5,333 nt of DNA from DUPQ01 sp041678685 (lineage in GTDB: Bacteria > Bacillota > Clostridia > DUPQ01), in contig JBAYNV010000152.1 in the NCBI GenBank assembly GCA_041678685.1, forward strand, positions 1 through 5,333, written 5' to 3'. The position numbers were made by a program, and so were the translations under genes. Shown here piece after piece: positions 1 to 5,333 of this stretch (the first letter of the stretch is position 1; every line of letters starts with the position of its first letter). The notes beneath the pieces were generated by a model. It did no database searches, had not been told where the DNA came from, and saw nothing but the letters and a program-made list of their open reading frames with translations.

Positions 1-1240
1 AAGCCAGAGCCTCAAAAAAGCCCGGATATGATTTATTTACGGCCTCAGCGTCTGATATGACGACAGGACCGTGGCATACGGCCGAGGCTATTGCAGCCAT
101 CATTGCTATCCGATGATCATTGAATGAATCCACATGACCTCCGTGCAGATACTCTTGGCCTTTTATTACAAGACCATCATCTGTTTCCTTTATATCAGCT
201 CCTAAGACCTTAAGCGTTTCCGATATGGACTTCAGTCTGTCGCTTTCTTTTGCCCTGAGCCTTCCAGCATTCTTTATTTCTGTTACACCATAGCTGACGC
301 TGGCCATCAGTGCCAATACAGGAACAAGATCAGGTATATTCGAAGCATCGAGTTCAATACCTTTTAAAGTATCTCTTGATACCGTGACATAAGTATCGCC
401 TTTTACCACTTTAGCACCGAACCTCGACAACAGTTCTATGATCTTTTTGTCTCCCTGCAACGAATCCATATCAAGATTTGTGCAGGTTACGCCTTTTTTG
501 GACAGTGCGCCTGCGCATAGCCAGAATGCCGCATTTGACCAATCACCCTCGATATCTATACTTTTAGGCGAATGGTACTGTTGCCCGCCTTTGATAAAAA
601 AAGTATTGTTACTGTATTCCACCGTTATATCATATTTTCTAAGCACATCAACCGTCATATCGATATAGTTGACAGATTCTATCGGACCTAAAAGTCTGAT
701 CGTACTGTCACCGGAAAGTATAGGAAGGGCTAATAAAAGGCCGCTTGCAAATTGAGATGAAACGCTTTTTGATAAGATATAGTCACCGCTGTGTAAAGTA
801 CCCTTAGTCATGAAAGGGTTGGATCCTTTCTCTGATAATGTGCATCCGTGTGATATAAGCTGCTCATACAGAGGTGATAAAGGTCTGTCAGGAAGTCTTC
901 CGTTTAATACAAAAGAAGCGTCAGCACCGAGTGCGCAGGAGACAGGAAGCAGAAAACGGAAAGACGAGCCGCTTTCATTACAGTCGAGGACCGTGTTCCT
1001 GCCCGGCATGTTTCTGTTTATCGGACAGACCTCATAACCGTTCTTGTTACTGCTTATTTTTGCGCTTAATGATCTTAAACAGCCGATCGTTGCGTCGATG
1101 TCACTGGATGATGATGTTATATTTATGAAGTTAGGCGAGTCTGACAAAGCAGCACAAATGAATGCCCTATGTGCATACGATTTGGATGCTATCGCCCTGA
1201 TGCTTCCTGAGGGTATGAAATTATTTACTGTGATATCCAT
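1..1240 (-). CDS. aroA: 3-phosphoshikimate 1-carboxyvinyltransferase (EPSP synthase), C-terminus cut by window edge
   Basis: Transfers the enolpyruvyl group of PEP to shikimate-3-phosphate, the sixth step of the cytoplasmic shikimate pathway. I translated the frame by hand from the ATG at 1240; it stays open to the window edge and gives 413 residues ending in SYPGFFEALA, so only about ten residues are missing compared with the usual 420-430. Visible family motifs are ASKSYAHR (residues 18-25; K20, S21 and R25 match E. coli K22, S23 and R27), ESGSSFRF (89-96, with the conserved Gly at 91), LPDRP (116-120), SSQF (161-164), IPDLVP with the catalytic-type Asp304, the RLRAKESDRL segment (E332, R335) and NDHRIAM (R377). 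Gly91, equivalent to E. coli G96, is retained, so nothing here suggests the Gly96 type of glyphosate insensitivity. The start lies 10 nt after the aroB stop, with a GAGGGAG ribosome binding site directly after that stop. It is the last gene visible in the operon. The product is certain; the 3' end is not in the window. Confidence 0.96.
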   Translation of the reverse strand, partial: MDITVNNFIPSGSIRAIASKSYAHRAFICAALSDSPNFINITSSSSDIDATIGCLRSLSAKISSNKNGYEVCPINRNMPGRNTVLDCNESGSSFRFLLPVSCALGADASFVLNGRLPDRPLSPLYEQLISHGCTLSEKGSNPFMTKGTLHSGDYILSKSVSSQFASGLLLALPILSGDSTIRLLGPIESVNYIDMTVDVLRKYDITVEYSNNTFFIKGGQQYHSPKSIDIEGDWSNAAFWLCAGALSKKGVTCTNLDMDSLQGDKKIIELLSRFGAKVVKGDTYVTVSRDTLKGIELDASNIPDLVPVLALMASVSYGVTEIKNAGRLRAKESDRLKSISETLKVLGADIKETDDGLVIKGQEYLHGGHVDSFNDHRIAMMAAIASAVCHGPVVISDAEAVNKSYPGFFEALA

Positions 1241-1250
1241 TTTCTCCCTC

Positions 1251-2306
1251 TCATTTTTCTATAACTGATGATATCATCTCTTTCAGCTCATTCATGGAAA
1301 ATTGCTTTATAATGCAGCTGCCTATTCTATCAGGCATAATGATATTTATAACACTGCCCATACGCTTCTTATCCCTTGTAATGGCGGAATACAGCTCATC
1401 GGTCCCAAACGGTATGTCTGTGTCGAATCCGTACAGATCAAGCAGCGTATCGACCGACTCACATGTGCTTTTATCGCATATATTCATTTTATACGCAGCC
1501 TTCGTTATAGCTGACATTCCCATAGCGACAGCGCTTCCGTGGGGAATATCATATTTACTGCATACTTCGACAGCATGCCCGATAGTATGACCGAAATTCA
1601 GGATCTGCCTTATTCCGGTATCGAACTCATCCTTATTCACTATATCCTTCTTTATATTTACGCAGGTCTCTATTATTTTCTCAAGCTGCGGCATGATAGG
1701 ATCTTTCAATTTGTCAAAAAGCTCTTTATCAGCGATCACGCCATACTTGATCACTTCCGCACATCCGTCAATGAATGTATTATCTTTCAGTGTCGATAAT
1801 GTCGAATAATCACAAAGCACCAGATCAGGCTGATAAAACGCTCCGGCGAGATTCTTGCCTTTATCAAGATCTATCCCGGTCTTTCCTCCTATCGAGGAAT
1901 CTACAGCAGAGAGAAGCGTTGTCGGTACCTGGACAAAACGTATGCCCCTTAAATAAGTAGCAGCGGCAAAGCCTGCAAGGTCTCCTACCACGCCTCCGCC
2001 AAGTGCAATGACCAGATCGTTCCTTGTAAGACTGTTTTCCGCAAGACAATTCAATAAAGATACATAATTGTCTGCGTTCTTGGACCTTTCGCCGTTTTTG
2101 ATCACAAATTTAAAAACATCATATCCGGAATTCAAAAGGCTGCATGACAGTTTTTCACCGTAAAGCGGGTCAACGATGTCGTCAGTCACTATCATTGCGG
2201 TGGTACCGCCTGCTGCTTCCTGTATGTATCTGCCCGCTTCATTCAAAATACCGTACCCTATAAGGATCTTATATTTTTTTAAACTATCTACTGTTACTGA
2301 TTTCAT
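1251..2306 (-). CDS. aroB: 3-dehydroquinate synthase
   Basis: Converts DAHP to 3-dehydroquinate, the second step of the shikimate pathway, in an NAD+ and divalent metal dependent reaction in the cytoplasm. The 351-residue length is close to that of typical bacterial AroB. Seen in the sequence: the glycine-rich nucleotide-binding segment ALGGGVVGDLAGF (101-113), the VPTTLLSAVDSSIGGKTGID region (127-146, with Lys142), GCAEVIKYG (181-189, with Glu184 a predicted metal ligand and Lys187), NFGHTIGHA (237-245, His240) and PHGSAVAMG (255-263, His256). Glu184, His240 and His256 correspond to the family's metal triad. I chose the ATG at 2306 over the upstream in-frame ATG at 2330. It overlaps the tyrA stop as ATGA, has an AGAGGTGG ribosome binding site about 8 nt upstream, and gives the normal N-terminus MKSVTVDS. 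Translation is probably coupled to tyrA. Confidence 0.96.
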   Translation of the reverse strand: MKSVTVDSLKKYKILIGYGILNEAGRYIQEAAGGTTAMIVTDDIVDPLYGEKLSCSLLNSGYDVFKFVIKNGERSKNADNYVSLLNCLAENSLTRNDLVIALGGGVVGDLAGFAAATYLRGIRFVQVPTTLLSAVDSSIGGKTGIDLDKGKNLAGAFYQPDLVLCDYSTLSTLKDNTFIDGCAEVIKYGVIADKELFDKLKDPIMPQLEKIIETCVNIKKDIVNKDEFDTGIRQILNFGHTIGHAVEVCSKYDIPHGSAVAMGMSAITKAAYKMNICDKSTCESVDTLLDLYGFDTDIPFGTDELYSAITRDKKRMGSVINIIMPDRIGSCIIKQFSMNELKEMISSVIEK

Positions 2307-3139
2307 AAGCCATCCACCTCTTCTTTGCATTTCTTCCCTTCAGCAAGCAGTGCCTTGAGAGTGCAGTCATCGTGCTGTGTAAGAGCATCACGGTACTTTT
2401 CAAGTTCACAGATAAGGGTGTTCATTTCTTTTATAAGGTTATCGCTGTTTTCCATAAACAATTCGGTCCACATGTCTTCGTTCAGATACGCGACTCTGGT
2501 GAGATCTTTATAGCTTCCGGCTGAAAACCCCTTATGAGCTTTTGCAGTAGGGCTTTTTATATACGCATTGGATACTATATGAGCCATCTGAGATGTGAAA
2601 GCTATCATTTCATCATGTTTTTCCGCGGAAGTTATAGTGATATGTTTAAAGTTCATAGGTTTGAGGTATTGTTTGATTTTTTCAAGAGCTCTGATATTAT
2701 CCGTAGAATCCGGAACAACTATCATGTATGCATCTTTGAACAGTACAGGGCTGCTGTATTTGAATCCCGAACTCTGCCTGCCGGCCATAGGATGACCTCC
2801 CGCGAATGTGAAGCCATACTCTTTTGCGATCTCAAAACATGCTTTGCATACCATGCGCTTCGTACCGCAGCAGTCCATTACCAAGGTGCTTTTTGAAATA
2901 TATGGAGCCATATTTTTAAGATATCTGACAGCTGCCTTAGGGTAGATGGCAATGAGTATGAAATCACATTTACCGATATTGCTTTCATTCAGCTCTTCGT
3001 CGATAGCATCAGCAGCCCTGGCGATATCCAGTACGGACTTATCCGTATCATATCCGTATACGGTATTGCCGCCTTCACTTTTATAAGCCTTTGCAAGGGA
3101 TCCGCCTATAAGGCCTATCCCTACGATCCCTATGATCAT
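2303..3139 (-). CDS. tyrA: Prephenate dehydrogenase (short, no ACT domain)
   Basis: Oxidatively decarboxylates prephenate to 4-hydroxyphenylpyruvate, the committed step to tyrosine. Of 278 residues, the first roughly 150 form a Rossmann domain that starts almost at the N-terminus: GIGLIGGS (7-14) is the dinucleotide-binding loop, and Asp31 ending the second strand (YGYD) favours NAD+ over NADP+. GGHPMAGRQSSG (114-125, with His116) is the family signature around the catalytic His. AHKGFSAGSYKDLTRVA (201-217) is the conserved segment of the helical C-terminal dimerisation domain. The protein ends soon after that domain, so there is no C-terminal ACT domain and no fused chorismate mutase. Tyrosine feedback must therefore act elsewhere or through the catalytic domain (inference). 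The start ATG overlaps the aroF stop as ATGA, and an AGAGGTGAT ribosome binding site lies inside the end of aroF. An arogenate-using variant cannot be excluded from sequence alone. Confidence 0.93.
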   Translation of the reverse strand: MIIGIVGIGLIGGSLAKAYKSEGGNTVYGYDTDKSVLDIARAADAIDEELNESNIGKCDFILIAIYPKAAVRYLKNMAPYISKSTLVMDCCGTKRMVCKACFEIAKEYGFTFAGGHPMAGRQSSGFKYSSPVLFKDAYMIVVPDSTDNIRALEKIKQYLKPMNFKHITITSAEKHDEMIAFTSQMAHIVSNAYIKSPTAKAHKGFSAGSYKDLTRVAYLNEDMWTELFMENSDNLIKEMNTLICELEKYRDALTQHDDCTLKALLAEGKKCKEEVDGL

Positions 3140-4140
3140 TCCCTGATCACCTCTAATATTTTTCTCACTTTTATGGCAACTTCGGTAAACTGTTCGGGTG
3201 TCAGTGACTGTATCCCGTCACAGAGGGCATGCATCGGATCATTGTGTACCTCTATCATCAATCCGTCAGCTCCCGCTGCGGTGGCAGCCAGCGCCATGGG
3301 CTTCACAAGTCTTGAAAGACCGGTAGCATGGCTTGGATCGACTATCACAGGCAGATGAGACAGTTCTTTTAACATGGGGACTGCGGAAAGATCAAGCGTA
3401 TTTCTTGTGTAGGTTTCAAATGTTCTGATACCTCTTTCGCATAATATTACATTTTCATTCCCACCTGCCATTATATACTCTGCGCTCATCAAAAGCTCTT
3501 TTAGTGTATTCGCCATGCCTCTTTTTATTAAAATAGGCTTTCTGATCATACCTAATTCCTTCAAAAGTTCAAAATTCTGCATATTTCTTGCTCCTACCTG
3601 TATTACATCGACGTTCTCGAACAAAGGAAGGTGATTTATATCCATTATCTCAGAAACGATTGGCATACCGGTTTTTTTCTTGGCTTCATACAGCAATTCC
3701 AATCCTTCGGCACGCATGCCCTGGAAATCATATGGTGAAGTCCTGGGTTTGAAAGCTCCGCCTCTTAGCATCTGGGCTCCTGCATCTTTTACTTTTTGAG
3801 CTACTTCGAGGATCTGAGCTTCTGACTCAACGGAACAGGGGCCTGCTATCATAACGAAATTCCCTCCCCCTATTTTTACATTGCCGACTTCGATTATTTT
3901 ATCTTCAGGGTGGAATTTACGGTTTGCATTCTTAAAGGGTTCAGTGATCCTTTTGACGGATTCAACGATATCCAATACTTCCAACAATTCCATATCGATC
4001 TTACTCGTATCGCCTATCAAGCCTAATATCGTCTGGTATTCCCCGACAGAAACATGCACATTCAGACCCTGATCTTTGAACCAGGTGATGAGGCTGTCTA
4101 TCTGTGCTTGCGGCGCGTGCGGTTTTAATACTGCTATCAT
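3136..4140 (-). CDS. aroF: 3-deoxy-7-phosphoheptulonate (DAHP) synthase, type I beta with N-terminal regulatory domain
   Basis: Condenses PEP with erythrose 4-phosphate to DAHP, the entry step of aromatic biosynthesis. The 334-residue protein resembles the Thermotoga maritima-type enzyme (about 338 residues). Residues 1-70 form a small ferredoxin-like, ACT-like domain (MIAVLKPHAP at the start), followed by a TIM-barrel catalytic domain from about 80. Catalytic motifs are AGPCSVES (99-106), RGGAFKPRTSPYDFQG (126-141), QVGARNMQN (181-189), DPSHATG (268-274) and IEVHNDP (296-302). Predicted metal ligands are Cys102, His271, Glu297 and Asp308, within one position of those I recall for the T. maritima enzyme. 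In that enzyme the N-terminal domain mediates feedback inhibition by tyrosine and, less strongly, phenylalanine; the same is inferred here. An in-frame TTG at 4167 would add nine residues but lies in the terminator U-tract. The ATG at 4140 has an excellent AAAGGAGG ribosome binding site 8 nt upstream and is preferred. First structural gene of the operon. Confidence 0.96.
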   Translation of the reverse strand: MIAVLKPHAPQAQIDSLITWFKDQGLNVHVSVGEYQTILGLIGDTSKIDMELLEVLDIVESVKRITEPFKNANRKFHPEDKIIEVGNVKIGGGNFVMIAGPCSVESEAQILEVAQKVKDAGAQMLRGGAFKPRTSPYDFQGMRAEGLELLYEAKKKTGMPIVSEIMDINHLPLFENVDVIQVGARNMQNFELLKELGMIRKPILIKRGMANTLKELLMSAEYIMAGGNENVILCERGIRTFETYTRNTLDLSAVPMLKELSHLPVIVDPSHATGLSRLVKPMALAATAAGADGLMIEVHNDPMHALCDGIQSLTPEQFTEVAIKVRKILEVIRE

Positions 4141-4148
4141 GATATGGT

Positions 4149-4156
4149 CCTCCTTT
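4149..4156 (-). promoter_or_regulatory. Ribosome binding site of aroF
   Basis: AAAGGAGG with an 8-nt spacer to the ATG at 4140. It decides the aroF start and rules out the in-frame TTG at 4167, which has no such site. It begins 9 nt after the terminator U-tract, so the attenuator controls transcription into aroF rather than masking this site directly. Confidence 0.9.
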
Positions 4157-4165
4157 TTTAGGTAC

Positions 4166-4200
4166 AAAAAAAGGTTTCACTGTGTATTCACTGCGAAACC
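4166..4200 (-). terminator. Intrinsic terminator in the aroF leader (attenuator 3:4 hairpin)
   Basis: In the RNA sense, GGTTTCGCAGTG (4200-4189) pairs with CACAGTGAAACC (4184-4173) around an AATA loop: 11 pairs including one G-U, with one A-A mismatch, followed at once by seven T (4172-4166). It lies after the operon promoter and before the aroF ribosome binding site, so transcripts must read through it to express the operon. This position marks it as an attenuator rather than an end-of-gene terminator. Its 5' arm and loop are also the target of the alternative antiterminator pairing. Confidence 0.93.
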
Positions 4201-4253
4201 TCTTTCAACTTTAATAGTTATTTTTAGATTTCATTTTCTACAGCAAATACCAC
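4182..4253 (-). promoter_or_regulatory. Antiterminator (region 2:3 pairing) of the aroF attenuator
   Basis: Region 2 (4253-4235, GTGGTATTTGCTGTAGAAA) can pair with region 3 (4198-4182, TTTCGCAGTGAATACAC). The pairs are GTG/CAC, then after a bulged G4250 TATTTGCTG/CAGTGAATA, then after a small internal loop GAAA/TTTC: about 16 pairs, two of them G-U, enclosing a loop of about 36 nt. The pairing consumes the 5' arm and loop of the terminator, so the two structures exclude each other. Region 2 lies inside the 3' half of the leader ORF (codons 21-27), where a ribosome completing the peptide would cover it. Pairings were drawn by eye without energy calculation. Confidence 0.8.
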
Positions 4254-4313
4254 TTTTTCTTTCTGAATAAAGTACAAGTAATAGTATTCAACTGTAAAAA
4301 ACAACTTATTCAT
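4224..4313 (-). CDS. Phe/Tyr-rich attenuator leader peptide of the aro operon
   Basis: A 29-codon ORF with start ATG at 4313 and stop TAA at 4226-4224, beginning MNKLFFTVEYYYLYF. Aromatic residues are F5, F6, Y10, Y11, Y12, Y14 and F15, seven among eleven consecutive codons, plus F23; there is no Trp. An AGGAG ribosome binding site lies 6 nt upstream, and the predicted transcription start is only a few nucleotides before it. The ORF sits between the operon promoter and the intrinsic terminator, and its aromatic codons overlap RNA region 1. This is the arrangement of ribosome-mediated attenuation known from trpL and pheL. The peptide itself is probably only a sensor of charged tRNA-Tyr and tRNA-Phe. 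It is too short for most gene finders. There is no known symbol for it that I can assign. Confidence 0.87.
   Translation of the reverse strand: MNKLFFTVEYYYLYFIQKEKVVFAVENEI
4235..4300 (-). promoter_or_regulatory. Region 1:2 hairpin (anti-antiterminator) of the aroF attenuator
   Basis: Region 1 (4300-4281, over codons F5 to Y11) can pair with region 2 (4253-4235) in 19 pairs, 14 Watson-Crick and 5 G-U, with a single bulged T4290. The loop of 27 nt carries codons 12-20. Formation hides region 2 and so favours the terminator. A ribosome stalled at Y10-F15 would cover or melt region 1 while leaving region 2 free. Region 1 and region 3 share the near-repeat CAGT(T)GAATAC, as expected if both compete for region 2. 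Confidence 0.78.
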
Positions 4314-4315
4314 AA

Positions 4316-4324
4316 CCTTCTCCT
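4316..4324 (-). promoter_or_regulatory. Ribosome binding site of the leader peptide
   Basis: AGGAGAAGG immediately upstream of the leader ATG, with AGGAG at 4324-4320 six nucleotides from the start codon. It supports real translation of the short leader ORF. Confidence 0.82.
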
Positions 4325-4335
4325 AATTTTTCATA

Positions 4336-4364
4336 ATATTACCATATGATAAATACATTGTCAA
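4336..4364 (-). promoter_or_regulatory. Sigma-A-type promoter of the aro operon
   Basis: A perfect -35 TTGACA (4364-4359), a 17-bp spacer and a -10 TAATAT (4341-4336) preceded by TGG, which fits the extended -10 form. A start near A4329 would give a leader of about 190 nt to the aroF ATG and place the leader-peptide ribosome binding site at the very 5' end of the RNA. Such a strong promoter makes sense if output is set downstream by attenuation (inference). Confidence 0.88.
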
Positions 4365-4392
4365 CAAATATGTTTTGTCACAGATTTGTTGA
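4361..4392. promoter_or_regulatory. Inverted repeat over the -35, candidate operator
   Basis: TCAACAAAT (4361-4369) and ATTTGTTGA (4384-4392) are perfect 9-bp inverted arms separated by 14 bp, with centres 23 bp apart. The proximal arm overlaps the -35 hexamer and the distal arm lies upstream, a geometry that suits a dimeric regulator bound on two turns of one face. It is upstream of the predicted transcription start and so not part of the leader RNA. The region is AT-rich and I cannot assign a regulator, so chance is possible. Confidence 0.45.
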
Positions 4393-4398
4393 TTTTTA

Positions 4399-4421
4399 TG
4401 GCATTTACAAAGCAAATACCA
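4399..4421. other. Short hairpin between the upstream gene and the aro promoter
   Basis: On the minus strand TGGTATTT (4421-4414) and AAATGCCA (4406-4399) can form 8 pairs (one G-U) around a 7-nt loop. It lies about 40 nt after the stop of the upstream gene, where a terminator would be expected, but no T-tract follows on either strand. It could be a weak terminator or RNA-stabilising stem. Its left arm shares the 11-mer TGGTATTTGCT with region 2 of the attenuator (4252-4242). Confidence 0.3.
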
Positions 4422-4461
4422 AATAATTGTCCTTATATAGATAAAATTGTATTGTATTTAA

Positions 4462-5333
4462 TCAATCCACAATTTCATGAAATGCCAGATTACCTGTACC
4501 GATGTCAGATTTGATTAAATAGAAATCAGGAGTCGAGTTATAATCAGAAGCAAAAATTATGTAATCACCTATATCTGCGACCATGTTGCCGGTAGGTGAA
4601 TCATCAGTTATATAATCAATAAATATTTGGTCTATAAGATTGTACTGCCGGTCGAAGATAAATAACGTCTGGTTCCTGTAAGGAGATGTTAAGCTAGTCC
4701 CTTCCGTGTAAAAGTTTATTATATAAATGAGATCCTCAGAGTAAAATGCATTTGATTTCCAGCCGCCTTCAATAGCTGTATTTTTAACTTTGGCTGCCAG
4801 TTTGCTGTCGAGGTCCAGTTCATAAAAGCCGTCGTTGAACTTATAACAGTATGCATGATCCTCATCAAAATAACCGCATGAAAGCCCTGGCCATTGATCA
4901 GAAAGATGCGTCCATTCATTTGTTTCTATCGAAAAAGCATAAAGGTCATATGTAGTTTCTTTGTATGTGTTGGCATCATATCCGGAAGAACCGCTATTTT
5001 TTATGTAGAAGAATATATTATCTTTCGCAACAGTAAAAGCGCATATGTCTGATATGAGATCATTTGTAAATACCACCTCACATTTTGAATCATCATCTAT
5101 TTTTAGACGATACAGGTTATGATCCTTTATTTGAGATTCTCCGATCCCACTTCCCTCCATTCTTATAAAATAGTAATAACCGTCATATAAAATGCCATAA
5201 GGTGTAACTCCGGTATATGCATCTTCTTCATATATCTGTTTTACTTTCTCGCGGTTTTTCCCATCCATATCCATTTTATACAGATAGAATTTCATGCTAT
5301 ATATATCAGATGATACATAGTATATATGGTCCT
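4462..5333 (-). CDS. Uncharacterised protein, probable beta-propeller-like (DUF5050-like), N-terminus outside window
   Basis: The frame is open from the window edge to the TGA at 4464-4462 and shows 289 residues. The first in-frame ATG at 5295 has no ribosome binding site, and the sequence before it (DHIYYVSSDIYS) continues the same pattern, so the true start lies beyond the window. The protein is rich in Tyr, Asp and Ile and shows recurring strand-like units: aromatic clusters such as IYYV, YYYFI, IFFYI and YIIFAS alternating with polar segments such as LYKMDMDGKNREKV, LYRLKIDDDSK, LYAFSIETNEW and YELDLDSKLAAKV. That rhythm fits repeated propeller blades and recalls DUF5050-type proteins of Clostridia. 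No membrane segment or catalytic motif is visible in this part, and export signals would be in the missing N-terminus. It is co-directional with the operon but separated by about 100 bp and a separate promoter, so a link to aromatic synthesis is not supported. Confidence 0.75.
   Translation of the reverse strand, partial: DHIYYVSSDIYSMKFYLYKMDMDGKNREKVKQIYEEDAYTGVTPYGILYDGYYYFIRMEGSGIGESQIKDHNLYRLKIDDDSKCEVVFTNDLISDICAFTVAKDNIFFYIKNSGSSGYDANTYKETTYDLYAFSIETNEWTHLSDQWPGLSCGYFDEDHAYCYKFNDGFYELDLDSKLAAKVKNTAIEGGWKSNAFYSEDLIYIINFYTEGTSLTSPYRNQTLFIFDRQYNLIDQIFIDYITDDSPTGNMVADIGDYIIFASDYNSTPDFYLIKSDIGTGNLAFHEIVD

Noticed and set aside
2199..2210. GGTGGTACCGCC on the plus strand, resembling the conserved T-box motif.
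   Set aside because: It lies within aroB and reads as Gly-Gly-Thr-Thr codons on the minus strand (residues 33-36). There is no leader stem, terminator or plus-strand gene next to it.
2307..2330. Extension of aroB to an ATG at 2330.
   Set aside because: The ATG at 2306 overlaps the tyrA stop as ATGA, has a fitting ribosome binding site and gives the family-like N-terminus; the extra eight residues do not look like AroB.
4141..4167. Extension of aroF to an in-frame TTG at 4167.
   Set aside because: This start lies in the terminator U-tract without a ribosome binding site, and the nine extra residues would be encoded by the real ribosome binding site of the ATG at 4140.
438..4270. Numerous plus-strand open frames of 60-120 codons across the operon.
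   Set aside because: They lie opposite well-identified minus-strand genes or their leader, lack recognisable domains and are best explained as shadow frames.
4141..4330. A T-box riboswitch or TRAP site in the aroF leader.
   Set aside because: No AGGGTGGNACCGCG-like box and no run of spaced GAG/TAG triplets is present. The leader is instead explained by a translated aromatic-rich ORF with alternative hairpins.
4719..4919. A 66-codon minus-strand frame inside the upstream gene.
   Set aside because: It overlaps the longer minus-strand gene in another frame and has no recognisable family features.
4462..5295. The ATG at 5295 as a complete start of the upstream gene.
   Set aside because: There is no ribosome binding site before it and the frame stays open to the window edge with similar repeat-like sequence, so the gene is taken as partial.

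Overview
The window reads almost entirely on the minus strand and holds most of an aromatic amino acid (shikimate/tyrosine) operon, with its control region and the end of an unrelated upstream gene. Moderately low GC by eye, strong AGGAG/GGAGG ribosome binding sites, a T. maritima-like DAHP synthase with a fused N-terminal domain, and a short TyrA without an ACT domain all suggest an anaerobic Gram-positive of the Clostridia, perhaps Lachnospiraceae. That assignment is inference; there is no rRNA or other taxonomic marker here.

Layout in transcription order (right to left). At 5333-4462 is the C-terminal part of a tyrosine-rich, probably beta-propeller-like protein of unknown function, cut by the window edge. 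At 4461-4141 is a control region with a near-consensus sigma-A promoter (-35 at 4364-4359, extended -10 at 4341-4336), a 9-bp inverted repeat over the -35, a 29-codon leader peptide ORF (4313-4224) and an intrinsic terminator (4200-4166) ending just before the aroF ribosome binding site. Then come aroF (DAHP synthase, 4140-3136), tyrA (prephenate dehydrogenase, 3139-2303), aroB (3-dehydroquinate synthase, 2306-1251) and aroA (EPSP synthase, 1240 to beyond position 1, lacking only its extreme C-terminus). aroF-tyrA and tyrA-aroB overlap by ATGA, and aroB-aroA are 10 nt apart, so this is a tightly coupled operon that continues past the left edge.

The most interesting feature is the aroF leader. 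It has the parts of a classical ribosome-mediated transcription attenuator. The leader peptide has a good Shine-Dalgarno site and seven Phe/Tyr residues among codons 5-15 (FF, YYY, YF). Three mutually exclusive RNA pairings can be drawn by hand: region 1 (4300-4281, over the Phe/Tyr codons) with region 2 (4253-4235), 19 pairs and one bulge; region 2 with region 3 (4198-4182), about 16 pairs, the antiterminator; and region 3 with region 4 (4200-4189 with 4184-4173), the terminator stem followed by seven U. The predicted logic is that shortage of charged tRNA-Tyr or tRNA-Phe stalls the leader ribosome on region 1, frees region 2 and opens the operon. Firmicutes amino acid operons are more usually associated with T-box or TRAP control, and neither is visible here.

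Together the genes supply DAHP synthase, DHQ synthase and EPSP synthase of the shikimate pathway plus the tyrosine-specific branch enzyme. Control is probably layered: attenuation at the leader, possibly a DNA-binding regulator at the promoter, and allosteric inhibition through the N-terminal domain of AroF.
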